From: Saccharum officinarum
Taxonomy: Eukaryota > Streptophyta > Magnoliopsida > Poales > Poaceae
Assembly (NCBI GenBank): GCA_020631735.1
Contig: CM036197.1
Coordinates: 42,455,880 to 42,519,879 of the forward strand
Reading direction: 5' to 3'
DNA length: 64,000 nucleotides
Shown here: piece after piece, positions 12,201 to 18,554 of the stretch
Layout: each line of letters begins with the position of its first letter
Position numbering within the stretch: the stretch's first letter is position 1
Notes under the pieces: generated by a model
What the model was told of the DNA's origin: nothing
Databases searched by the model: none
The model's input: the letters and a program-made list of their open reading frames with translations, nothing else
Position numbers and translations under genes: made by a program

Positions 12201-12378
12201 AGCAACCATTTCCTCATTGCAAGTCGAGATTTCCGAATCAAAGGCCAAATGTGTGGCACTGATTTCCCAGGCAAGCAGCACTGAGGATCGAAACCATGCC
12301 GAGGACATCAGGCAGCTTAGCGAAAAGCTCGAGAGCATGCAGTTGTTGGTGACACGATTGAGAACTTTGATCAATTGA
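237..12378 (+). CDS. Chorein-N / UHRF1BP1-like (bridge-like lipid transfer) protein, 3' 18 coding exons
   Basis: Exons read by frame and GT-AG sites: 237-346, 429-486, 754-842, 998-1064, 1148-1210, 1339-1509, 1628-1721, 1815-1894, 1990-2062, 2148-2191, 2325-2392, 2774-2859, 8811-8968, 9053-10355, 10787-11073, 11163-11381, 11462-11618, 12068-12378. They sum to 3438 bases, exactly 1146 codons with the TGA stop, and all phases agree. The N-terminus lies left of the window; the first visible residues are LPSVSNVQVEPIEVNIDKLD, typical of the end of a chorein-N domain. Later landmarks are KLEWQSLSVDLLPHPDMF, SVSIELRNWLFALEG-like text and a C-terminal coiled-coil-like helix in the last exon. Plant members of this family are long membrane-contact-site proteins thought to channel lipids between organelles; this role is known for the family, not shown here. 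The intron 2860-8810 carries a complete antisense copia element. No internal stop or frameshift was found, so the gene is probably functional if that large intron is spliced out. Confidence 0.88.
662..729. repeat. 34-bp perfect tandem duplication in an intron
   Basis: A 34-base unit starting taactttgaacaatatat occurs at 662-695 and again at 696-729 with no mismatch. It lies in the intron before the exon at 754 and leaves that exon's acceptor untouched. It is probably a recent slippage or repair duplication. Confidence 0.9.
2867..2871. repeat. Target-site duplication aacta (left)
   Basis: The five bases before the left LTR equal the five bases after the right LTR (8736-8740). Joining across them recovers a normal intron between the exons ending 2859 and starting 8811. 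Confidence 0.95.
2872..3256 (-). repeat. 3' LTR of the copia element
   Basis: 385 bp, matching 8351-8735 with one mismatch. It begins only 12 bases into the host intron, after the gtgagt donor at 2860. Short internal motifs of the type gatgctgtcctagatgc are repeated within the LTR. Confidence 0.95.
3257..3267 (-). other. Polypurine tract of the copia element
   Basis: The minus strand reads tagggggagag immediately before the 3' LTR, which is the expected plus-strand priming site. It overlaps the Gag-Pol stop codon region. Confidence 0.75.
3265..8202 (-). CDS. Copia Gag-Pol polyprotein, intact, 1645 residues
   Basis: One uninterrupted frame from ATG at 8202 to the stop at 3265. Approximate landmarks: Ala-rich coiled-coil-like N-terminus 1-110; a 31-residue duplicated segment 148-209; UBN2-type GAG 220-420; CCHC zinc knuckle CYNCGKLGHWAKDC near 475; aspartic protease WCLDTGATHHMTG near 550; GAG-pre-integrase HERFGHLNF near 680; integrase core with HGDLCGP near 747, RTDNGGEF near 812 and PYTPQQNGVVEHRN near 845; a Pro/Ser-rich linker 1000-1090; reverse transcriptase from about 1150 with YVDDLVITG near 1325; RNase H with GYSDSDHAGD near 1487 and SSCEAEYIA near 1530. 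The protein would package, cleave, copy and integrate the element's RNA. All catalytic motifs that can be checked by eye are present. Lineage within copia was not assigned. Confidence 0.96.
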   Translation of the reverse strand: MSAGQSQGSVASSARRRQEADLAAAEKRERAAADAAAAAARASRLAAAELAAARAEVEAAAAADAARAAAAEVEVLRGSNSSSIAADDSADADLELLEREASRGRAAQWAAVHAHERGGSPDRRRHAGGAPEGGAHGGGAPGGGAHGGGGRVDGERDLHRQRGSLSPVRYRGHHEYQAVGGRVDGERGLHRQRDSLSPVRYRGHHEYQAVVRDVGPGGGWPTLTKTNYVEWAAVMRVKLQVRHMWDAVRYGDVDYDQDRRALDALIAAVPSEMQFSLTSKRTAKEAWDAIAAARIGSDRARKSTLQALRKEWENLAFKPGEDVDDFALRLNTLLQKLVQFGDDTYGEERAVEKLFRCVPEKYKQMARSIESLLDLSTMTIEEALGRLKVVDGDEPQRLSGPVTIGGKLLLTREQWAAGQGDRKKGEPSSTTGGRKRGKPRKDAQAGARGRAEGDDRGGAQGGAAGKQKPARGDPCYNCGKLGHWAKDCRQPRRGQAHVAQAEEEEQPALFIAHASIELPPAAPAATALLHLDEPKAHALLDDSSGNDKADGWCLDTGATHHMTGRREFFTELDPSVRGTVKFGDASAVEIKGVGSVVFVAKTGEHRLLTGVYYIPALRNSIISLGQLDESGSRVEIEHGVLRIWDHRHRLLVKVNRSNRLYVLHAQVAQPLCLAARRDDDAWRWHERFGHLNFEALRQLGSKDMVRGMPHVDHVEQFCDTCVLTKLRRLPFPRQASFSAKEKLELVHGDLCGPVTPATPGGRRYFLLLVDDMSRYMWVVLLDAKAAAADAIKRLQAATEAECGRKLRVLRTDNGGEFTAAEFAAYCANEGIHRHFSAPYTPQQNGVVEHRNQTVVATARALLKQRGMPAIYWGEAVMTAVHLLNRSPTKALDGKTPYEAWHGRKPAVSHLRVFGCLAFVKELNHVGKLDDRSTPGVFIGYAEGAKAYRVLDPATRRVRITRDVAFDEGRSWTWGKMVDDDSTPTTSDFVVDYVHFKEAGGASSSSSPSSPTPPPCSPPPPASPSPPPPPAPASPQAPASPPPAPPATPRSPTPDPTSSGSAPAASAHDEQRTVEFATPLSNDEDRIDAYHGGEPLRYRTVDNLLGEQPVPGLAQHDFEAELHLAQDDGEPRSFAEAERDAAWRAAMQMEMDAVERNKTWELADLPAGHHAISLKWVFKLKKDETGEVIKHKARLVARGFVQQEGIDFDDAFAPVARMESVRLLLALAAQEGWRVHHMDVKSAFLNGDLKEEVYVHQPPGFAIPGKEGKVLRLRKALYGLRQAPRAWNAKLDSTLKGMGFEQSPHEAAIYRRGSGGKALLVGVYVDDLVITGTKEVEIKAFKEKMRATFQMSDLGPLSFYLGIEVHQDSSGTSLRQTAYAKRIVELGGLTDCNPAHTPMEERLRLSRESTEEEVDATQYRRIVGSLRYLVHTRPDLAFAVGYVSRFMQRPTAEHQQAVKRILRYVAGTSDYGLHYPRCPGAAHFIGYSDSDHAGDIDTSKSTSGTLFFLGKCPISWQSVKQQVVALSSCEAEYIAATTAATQALWLARLLGDLLGRDAEAVELRVDSKSALALAKNPVFHERSKHIRVRYHFIRSCLEEGSVRANYINTQDQLADFLTKSLGRVKFQELRARIGMAQIPHKEPHKT
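7575..7760 (-). repeat. 93-bp tandem duplication within gag
   Basis: Two head-to-tail copies (about 7575-7667 and 7668-7760) encode two 31-residue repeats, each beginning RVDGER and containing SLSPVRYRGHHEYQAV. They differ by a few bases. The duplication keeps the frame. Confidence 0.85.
8336..8348 (-). other. Primer binding site of the copia element
   Basis: Just inside the 5' LTR the minus strand reads tggtatccgagcc. The usual plant initiator-Met tRNA site is tggtatcagagcc, so this copy has one mismatch. Two bases separate it from the LTR. Confidence 0.8.
8351..8735 (-). repeat. 5' LTR of the copia element
   Basis: 385 bp with TG...CA ends on the plus-strand reading (tgttagtcgc to cttatccatca). 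It differs from the other LTR at one position (catgcagcag here, catgcaacag there). Upstream of the Gag-Pol frame in minus orientation, it should hold the element's promoter. Confidence 0.95.
8736..8740. repeat. Target-site duplication aacta (right)
   Basis: Matches 2867-2871 exactly and marks the right edge of the copia insertion. Confidence 0.95.
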
Positions 12379-12734
12379 TCGGAGTTGTACATGGGTTTTT
12401 GTGTACAGTACACAAGGTCGTTCTGTCCAAACTTGGAAGTGGCAAAATGCTGCTTCCTGGTGGCTGATTGAGTTATTCTTTTGTGTACATTTATATATGT
12501 TTCTTTGGGCGGGGGTGTATAAAGGTAGAGGGGGTGGAATAATCGGTTGATAGGCAGCTGGAAGGAAATTTTGTAGGTAGATGAAGTATGCTGTGTAGCA
12601 CTGCATCATGATCAAACATGTCATTAGGAAGAGTGCAGTGCCATTTGTATCATTGTATGTATAAGATGTGCACAGAACATTGCTTTTCGCACACAAAAAC
12701 TTTTGTTCATCCTGAGTCACTGAGTGTTCGTCTT
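12379..12734 (+). other. Probable 3' UTR and downstream of the chorein-like gene
   Basis: Follows the TGA at 12376-12378. AT-rich, without a further reading frame. No single polyadenylation signal could be fixed. Nothing else is seen. Confidence 0.5.
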
Positions 12735-12745
12735 TGTATGCCACT
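12735..12745. repeat. Target-site duplication of the retroposon (left)
   Basis: Reads tgtatgccact and is repeated at 13673-13683. The T that follows could belong either to the duplication or to the tail. Confidence 0.75.
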
Positions 12746-13672
12746 TTTTTTTTTTTTGATAATACCGGACTGTATTAAAAGTTAAGGAAAGCGTACAAAG
12801 ACATCATACAGACCAGTACATACGCAAAGGATACAGAGCACAGCTGTGTCAACCGAACTTGCAGAGAAGCCCCTAGGAAAAGAAAAAATACAACGAAGCC
12901 CCATGAGGCCTCCCTGCCTGCCTGACTCACCGACGGCCGCCGCTGCCGGGAACCGAAACTGTAAGAGACGACGCCGGAGCCAGACAGAGATCGAAGACCG
13001 CACCCAAGGACCACGGAAGGCACCATCGCTAGAAAGCTTTGAGAAGAGCCACAGTAGCATCTCACCCATGAAGGCGAGAAGAAGATCGCCGTTGAAGACC
13101 ATCGGCTGGGAACGCGCCCCATGCCTCCGCCATGGCCCAGGATCTGAGATCGCCACCGGAAGATGGAAGAAACTCCCAGATCCGCAAACCCACATACCTC
13201 AGAACTCGCAGCCGCTCCACCCTCTGAACCACGTCGCCACCATCACCGCCGGCGCCGCAAACGGACGCAGACGAAGCAGGCGGCAGCAGACTCCTGTACA
13301 GAAGGACCTCGGCCTCGGAACCTCCGCGGAGGCACCAGATCCGAGAAGCCCCACCCTCACAGACCCCTTACCGGCGACGGAGCGAACGCCGACAAGGCAG
13401 GGACGGGGTCGGAGGGACTTATTCCACTGCGACGACGCCGCCGCCGCCTCACCATCGCCACCCGGAGACTCAAACCTAGACAACCTAGGACCTAAACTAC
13501 CAAGCCAGACGGAGAACGACGGTCTCCCCCCATCTCCCGACGCCAAAACGGCCGTCATAAGCGAGAAAGACCGCTTTCTCCGCCGGCACCGCCTGCTGGA
13601 TCCGAAGTCGCCCCCTTTTCGCCTCTCTACTGTAGCAGAGGGAGAGGTTTCGAGAACTGAAGGCTCCTTCTA
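12746..13672 (-). mobile_element. Poly(A)-tailed retroposon (truncated LINE or non-autonomous relative)
   Basis: The left end is a run of about 13 T (poly(A) on the minus strand). The block is flanked by a target-site duplication, tgtatgccactt, at 12735-12745/6 and 13673-13684. A tail, variable-length TSD and GC-rich body are the signature of target-primed reverse transcription. Minus-strand frames of 110-140 residues exist but no reverse transcriptase motif was seen. This is therefore either a 5'-truncated LINE or a retroposed transcript. It sits just beyond the host gene's 3' UTR. Confidence 0.7.
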
Positions 13673-13684
13673 TGTATGCCACTT
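13673..13684. repeat. Target-site duplication of the retroposon (right)
   Basis: Reads tgtatgccactt, matching the sequence left of the poly(T) run. Confidence 0.75.
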
Positions 13685-13799
13685 GCGTCATCCAAGTGCC
13701 AATTGTCAAACATTCAGTTTATCCTTGTTCGCTTTATCAGGTAGTCAGGTCGATCCTTATGTTTTGTCAGCAGTAGTGTCTCAGTGACTGCATAACTTA

Positions 13800-14042
13800 G
13801 GCAGTGTTGAGTTCCTTCAAAATTCCAAAAATTTTATAAGATTCTCCGTCACATCAAATCTTTGGACGCATGCATGTAGCATTAAATATAGGTAAAAAAA
13901 TAACCAATTGCACACGTTGTCTGTAAATGTCGAGACAAATCTTTTGAGTCTAGTTAGTCCATGATTGGATAAATTTTACCAAATAACACCGAAAAATGCT
14001 ACAGAAATTTTACACACACTTTACAACTATCTAAACACACCC
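13800..14042. mobile_element. Tourist-like MITE (PIF/Harbinger type)
   Basis: 243 bp. Left end ggcagtgttgagttc; right end reads atctaaacacaccc, so the ends are imperfect inverted repeats. Flanked by the 3-bp duplication tta (13797-13799 and 14043-14045). The interior carries the very common grass motif 'gagacaaatcttttgagtctagttagtccatgattgga', in pieces shared with the MITE at 15535 in inverse orientation. Confidence 0.7.
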
Positions 14043-14077
14043 TTAAATATTTATTTTTATTCATGTGGTTCATCCTT

Positions 14078-15168
14078 GATACGGCACCACGGACGTCCGG
14101 ACAAATCAGATTCGTCGGACACTCTATCTCTCCTCAAAAGTTATTTTCGTACGTATCATGTTGTTCACAACCACAAAAATTACCTTCCTAGGTGCCCGGT
14201 TAATTATTCTTTTTTAATTATGCATAATTATTCTTTTTTAATTCTGCATCTTGAACACTTGTACGATTGCCACTTTCCATACCTCCGCGAGGGGATGGAA
14301 TCATCGACTTCTCTTGTTAGACGTTATGTAGATTACATTTTTTATTGCCCAACTAACGTTGCATGTACATAAGGGACCGCCTACGTTTACGTCGGCTCAC
14401 GAAGCACTTGCAACATGAAAGCACTTTCTGTAACATACGTCTAAAGCAAATGAAATATTTGGAACATACGCTTGCAACGTATGTGTATAGCCACTACAAC
14501 AAATGCAACATCCAAATAAAAGCACTTGCAACATATGTCTGAAGTAAATGAAACATTTTGAATAGATACTTGCAACACAGGTGTATAGCCATTGCAACAT
14601 ATGCGACATCCAGAGATACTTTTGCAACATCCGTATCGCGCACACAGGGACCGCATTCGCCTGCGGGGACCGCCTGTGCCTACTCATAAAACACTTACAA
14701 CATGAAAGCACTTCCTGCAACATACGTCTAAAGCATATGAAACATTTGGAACATAGACCTGCAACATATGTATAGCCACTGCAACATATGTAACATTCAG
14801 ATAAAAACACTTGCAACATACGTCTGAAGTAGATGAAACATTTTGAATAGACACTTGCAACGTACATGTATAGCCATTGCAACATCTAGATCTACTTTTT
14901 TTGCAACAACCATATGAAACACTTGCAACATACGTCTGGAACATCCGAAACACTCATGTTTACAGCATACGTTTTTAGTGTAACATGGGCGGGTGGCACG
15001 ACGAACTAGCACGGTGGAGGTGGCCCTACAAGACGGTCGTAGCAGGTGAGGCGTGCGACAGCCGGGGCGAATCCACGGGGGCCGAAGCGAGCAACGGCGT
15101 GGGCGGGCGGGGCGCGGAGCGATCCGTCTGGGCGGACAGACACCCACTTCGTAGCATTACCGTAAAAG
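14078..15168. mobile_element. Mutator-like non-autonomous repeat rich in 'gcaacat'
   Basis: Contains dozens of short gcaacat/cttgcaacata motifs in two ~288-bp higher-order copies (from about 14404 and 14692). It then has a GC-rich end finishing tagcattaccg. A ggacgtccggac motif occurs at the left. Grass genomes contain many non-autonomous Mutator-type elements of this composition. The boundaries are approximate and no TSD was resolved. Confidence 0.45.
14404..14985. repeat. Two-copy ~288-bp repeat of gcaacat motifs
   Basis: The phrase caacatgaaagcac recurs at about 14411 and 14699, and the following ~250 bases align with scattered mismatches. Within each copy shorter ~60-base subrepeats (acttgcaacatacgtctgaa...) are visible. 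Confidence 0.75.
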
Positions 15169-15534
15169 ACAGTGCGTGATGAAATTTTGGCACAGTGTTA
15201 ACTATGGTTATTTAGGCAAAATAAATTATTAAGCCGGCCATGCAAATATTTTATATGTGGCTCTAACATATCAGGGCCCATACAAAAATGGTTGCTATTT
15301 ATGTTGACCATGCTAAGCTGACTCGCAATATGATCAGACTCACGTATATTTGTGGTCTATAATTATTTTTGGATCAGATGCATTTTTGTGCACATGCATA
15401 CAAGTATAGCCATACGTTGATCTAGTTGGTCATTCAGCATAGCTCTCCATGCATGTCGATTATGTCCTCTTCTGGTATACATGCATGTCACGTATTCACA
15501 AACTTCTGATGAGACCTCCGTACATACATATATA
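15169..15534. other. Intergenic, AT-rich
   Basis: No frame, repeat or RNA gene recognised. Confidence 0.4.
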
Positions 15535-15778
15535 GGCTGTGTTTAGATCCAAAATTTGGATAGCCAAAATACACTGTAGCATTTCGTTTGTATTTGGTAA
15601 TAATTGTCCAATCATTGACTAATTAGGCTCAAAATGTTCGTCTCGTAAAGTACAACCAAACTGTGCAATTAGTTTTTGATTTTATCCACATTTAGTACTC
15701 CATATATGTATCGCAAGTTTGATGTGACGGGGAATCTTATTTTGCATAGTGCACTTTTCAGTGCATCTAAACACAGCC
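15535..15778. mobile_element. Tourist-like MITE, inverted relative to 13800-14042
   Basis: 244 bp with perfect 14-bp terminal inverted repeats (ggctgtgtttagat / atctaaacacagcc). Flanked by ata on both sides (15532-15534, 15779-15781). The interior is the reverse complement of the same family as the MITE at 13800. Confidence 0.8.
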
Positions 15779-15814
15779 ATAGATTAAATATAACTAGGCC
15801 CACTCAGCCAGTGC

Positions 15815-15957
15815 AGCCTGGAGCAACGGCTCGGGCGGGCGCGACGCGCGGAGCAGTCCGTCCAAACGTTTAAAACAAATCAATGCTATGGCTTATGTAT
15901 GGACTAAAAAAACGCGGGCACACGGACGGACGCCCTGTTTCGTGGCATTACTGTCCT
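15815..15957. repeat. Terminal fragment related to the 14078-15168 repeat
   Basis: Shares the pattern gcaacg..cgggcgggcg..gcggagc..tccgtc and an ending ggcattact with 15086-15166. Probably a second, truncated member of the same transposon family. Confidence 0.45.
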
Positions 15958-16606
15958 CGATATATCGATCGGATTAATGAGCACCCTACAATATATTAGC
16001 AATTTTTTTTCGAGAAGGGCCTATAGTATATTAGCAAATGCAAGAGAGAAAAGAAACCGAAAGGGCAAAAGAACAGTGAAAAGGCCGGCCTAATATGACC
16101 CAAAGCCCACACGACCGATTAGGTACTTGAAGTGGACTCGAGCCCAATCAAAGCCCCATCCAGATCGAATCGGCCCAATACCCGGCCCAATCTAACGGAT
16201 GGGTTACCCTTGCCCACCCGCCCGCCCGCAGACCCAGCTCGGCTCGATGCCCAATCCGTGCCCACCGGAGTCTCGATCCCCTCCCAGCGAGGACCCAAGG
16301 TTCTCCATCTCCAGGTGACCCCTCCGCCTCGATCTCGTCGGATTTCCCAGCTGATTTCTCGGTCGAGCGGCCTGTATGCGCGTGTTTGTGAACGATTTGG
16401 GCTTCCCGCCCCCCGCTTGTGATGCGATCCGTTAGTTTTTGGTGAATATTGCGGAGTGCTATGCGTACGCAGATCTTGCTCTTCCTCTAGCTGTCCAGTG
16501 TGTTTCGTTCGAGATTCCTTGCTCTGCTATGCCCGTTCTGTAGCTATCCGCATGCTGGCGATGATATTTACTTGCTTGATACTTCGATGTTGCAGTGTGT
16601 GCAGCT
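15958..16606 (+). promoter_or_regulatory. Upstream region and probable 5' UTR of the BED/hAT gene
   Basis: GC content rises after 16130. A possible non-coding first exon could end at the ccag|gtgacc donor near 16315, and an acceptor tgcag at 16591-16595 precedes the ATG at 16607. No TATA box was fixed. Confidence 0.35.
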
Positions 16607-18148
16607 ATGGAGCACCATATAATTCAGCAAGTCGGAGAGCATGAGGAGGAGGAGGAGGAGGATGGCATGCGAGCGGAAGCGGCATTCGAGGGGGTGCACA
16701 GTCACAGCACGTTCAGGTACAAGCACAAGAAGAGGTCCAAGGTGTGGGAGGAGTACAAGCCCGTCTTCCTGAACGGGAAGGTTCAGTTTGCAGAGTGCCT
16801 GTACTGCCGCAGCCGCATGAGCTGCAAGGACTCCAACGGAACGAGCCATCTCTGGCGGCACCAGAAGATCTGCCCGGGCAAGGAGGACGCGGCGTTTCGG
16901 CGGCTCAAGGATTCCTACTTCCCATGTGGTATGCACTTTTGCCTATTCAGGATTCGTGCATTAGTTCCTAGATGATTCATGTTCTCCTGAGTGACTCGAG
17001 TCTATTAGTGCCGTGCTTGTTTCATTTCTTAAAGACGATTGACTTGTGGCATGCATGTAACCATCCAGATTCTTTATGCAGTTTTGGTGAATCAGAGTGA
17101 ACTGGTTACACCAAGTGATCCGGTGAATCAGATTATTTCAGATACACTTGACGACATAAACTCAGTAATTCCCAACAGATTCAAGTCCAAGGTGTGGAGG
17201 GAGTTTTCACCTATCTATGTCGAGGGTAAGCTCCAGGCTGCAGACTGCGTGCATTGCCGCAAACGCCTCAGTGCAAATAAGTTTGGGGGAAGAAGCCATC
17301 TGAGTCGACATCTGCTGACCTGTCAGGCACGAAGGGGATACAGTAATCAGAAGGGAACGCTTTACCCTTGTAGTGCTCCTAATTTGAAGTCCATTGGGCA
17401 AGATGAGCTCTCACCTGCCTTGGCAAATGGGAAGGTTCAGATAGCAGAACACTCCAGCAAACTCTTCAGGTCTAGTAGCTCTGCTGACACTTCCCCTATT
17501 GTCCGACCCATTCAAGTGGTGCCGGCACATCAACCTCTGCCATCACAAGATTTTCCAAGCCTGAAGAAACAGAGAACCTCATTTACAACCACAACTAGTG
17601 AAATGAGGAAGGTTGACCAAGGAACAGCTTATCAAGAGCTAGCCAGAATGATAGTTTCGCATGGTTATCCGTTATCAATTATAGAGCATGAAGAAATGAG
17701 AAGATTTGTAAAGAACCTCAACCCTATGGTTCATGCAGATGCAGTCTCACACAATGATATGGAAGGACATTGCTGTGCTCTATTTCAGAAGGAAAAGGCA
17801 AAACTTAAGGATCAATTGACTCTTTCCTCCCGGCGCGTCTCTCTGTCAGCAAGCATCTGGACTCCTGATGGAGCCGAACCAACAGTAAATTACATTTGTT
17901 TGACAGCACATTTTATTGACAACAACTGGAAAGTTCACCGAATGATAATCAAGTTTGGCATGTTTCGGTCCTCACCTACTGATGTGAAAAGGATGATACA
18001 TCATAAGGAGGCTTGTGTGCCAGAGTCTGAATGTGGAGCATATAATGTCATATGGGATGCCATTAGAGATTGGAATCTTGATCAGAAGCTTTTGAGCTTG
18101 ACTTCTGTTGGTGAGGTTAGGAATGATGTAAAGTCTCCTCAAAGCTGA
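16607..18148 (+). CDS. Double BED zinc-finger, hAT-transposase-like protein (C-terminally broken)
   Basis: Two exons, 16607-16928 and 17082-18148 (322 + 1067 = 1389 bases), give 462 residues. The protein has two BED-type fingers: AECLYCRSRMSCKD with H-x4-C spacing near residues 62-90, and ADCVHCRKRLSANK with the same pattern near 149-175. Each follows the motif SKVW(E/R)E(Y/F)(K/S)P. The region after residue ~300 looks like the start of the hAT RNase-H-like transposase fold (SLSASIWTPDG, AYNVIWDAIRDWNLDQKLLS). Such proteins include DAYSLEEPER/RICESLEEPER-like domesticated factors as well as transposases. The frame stops at 18148, but recognisable hAT protein text continues in other frames to 18454. 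The gene is therefore a pseudogene, or its 3' part carries indel errors next to the assembly gap. Confidence 0.7.
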
Positions 18149-18454
18149 GGAACACTTGTAGAGAAAAAATTCCTTCCTATCAGAGGCAAGCTATATATGT
18201 TGCTTGTGTGGATGATGTCCTTAACACTATTGTTTCCAAAGTGCAACAAAATATCATTCACCTTGTCGGTGACATGGTAACACAGTTTGTTGTTGCACAA
18301 TACATCTTCATCGTTGAATCAACAACAGCTTATGGAAGTCATTTCACAGATGAGTGTGAAGTGTCCACAAGAAGATGCTAAGTGGTGGCACAAACTTTAT
18401 TTTTCGACTTGAAAGTATTTTTGCATTTCAATAAGTCATTTCCTTCTGAAGAAG
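18149..18454 (+). pseudogene. Frame-broken continuation of the hAT-like gene
   Basis: Translating all three frames shows successive hAT-like segments: VACVDDVLNTIVSKVQ, then NQQQLMEVISQMSVKCPQED and KWWHKLYF in a second frame, then FLHFNKSFPSEE in a third. At least three frame changes occur within 300 bases (near 18130, 18298 and 18400). The last is at a run of T. The sequence enters the N gap before the dimerisation domain expected for hAT proteins. Confidence 0.7.
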
Positions 18455-18554
18455 NNNNNNNNNNNNNNNNNNNNNNNNNNNNNNNNNNNNNNNNNNNNNN
18501 NNNNNNNNNNNNNNNNNNNNNNNNNNNNNNNNNNNNNNNNNNNNNNNNNNNNNN
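18455..18554. other. Assembly gap (100 N)
   Basis: Exactly 100 N, the usual placeholder for a gap of unknown size. It joins the hAT-like gene to the middle of a gypsy pol gene, so a large amount of sequence may be missing. Confidence 0.99.

Noticed and set aside
12846..13787. 313-residue plus-strand frame
   Set aside because: Runs through the retroposon antisense to its poly(A) direction and across its boundary; no domain.
14404..14985. Regularly spaced short repeats resembling a CRISPR array
   Set aside because: Plant nuclear context, imperfect words of variable spacing and no spacer structure; transposon-derived repeat.
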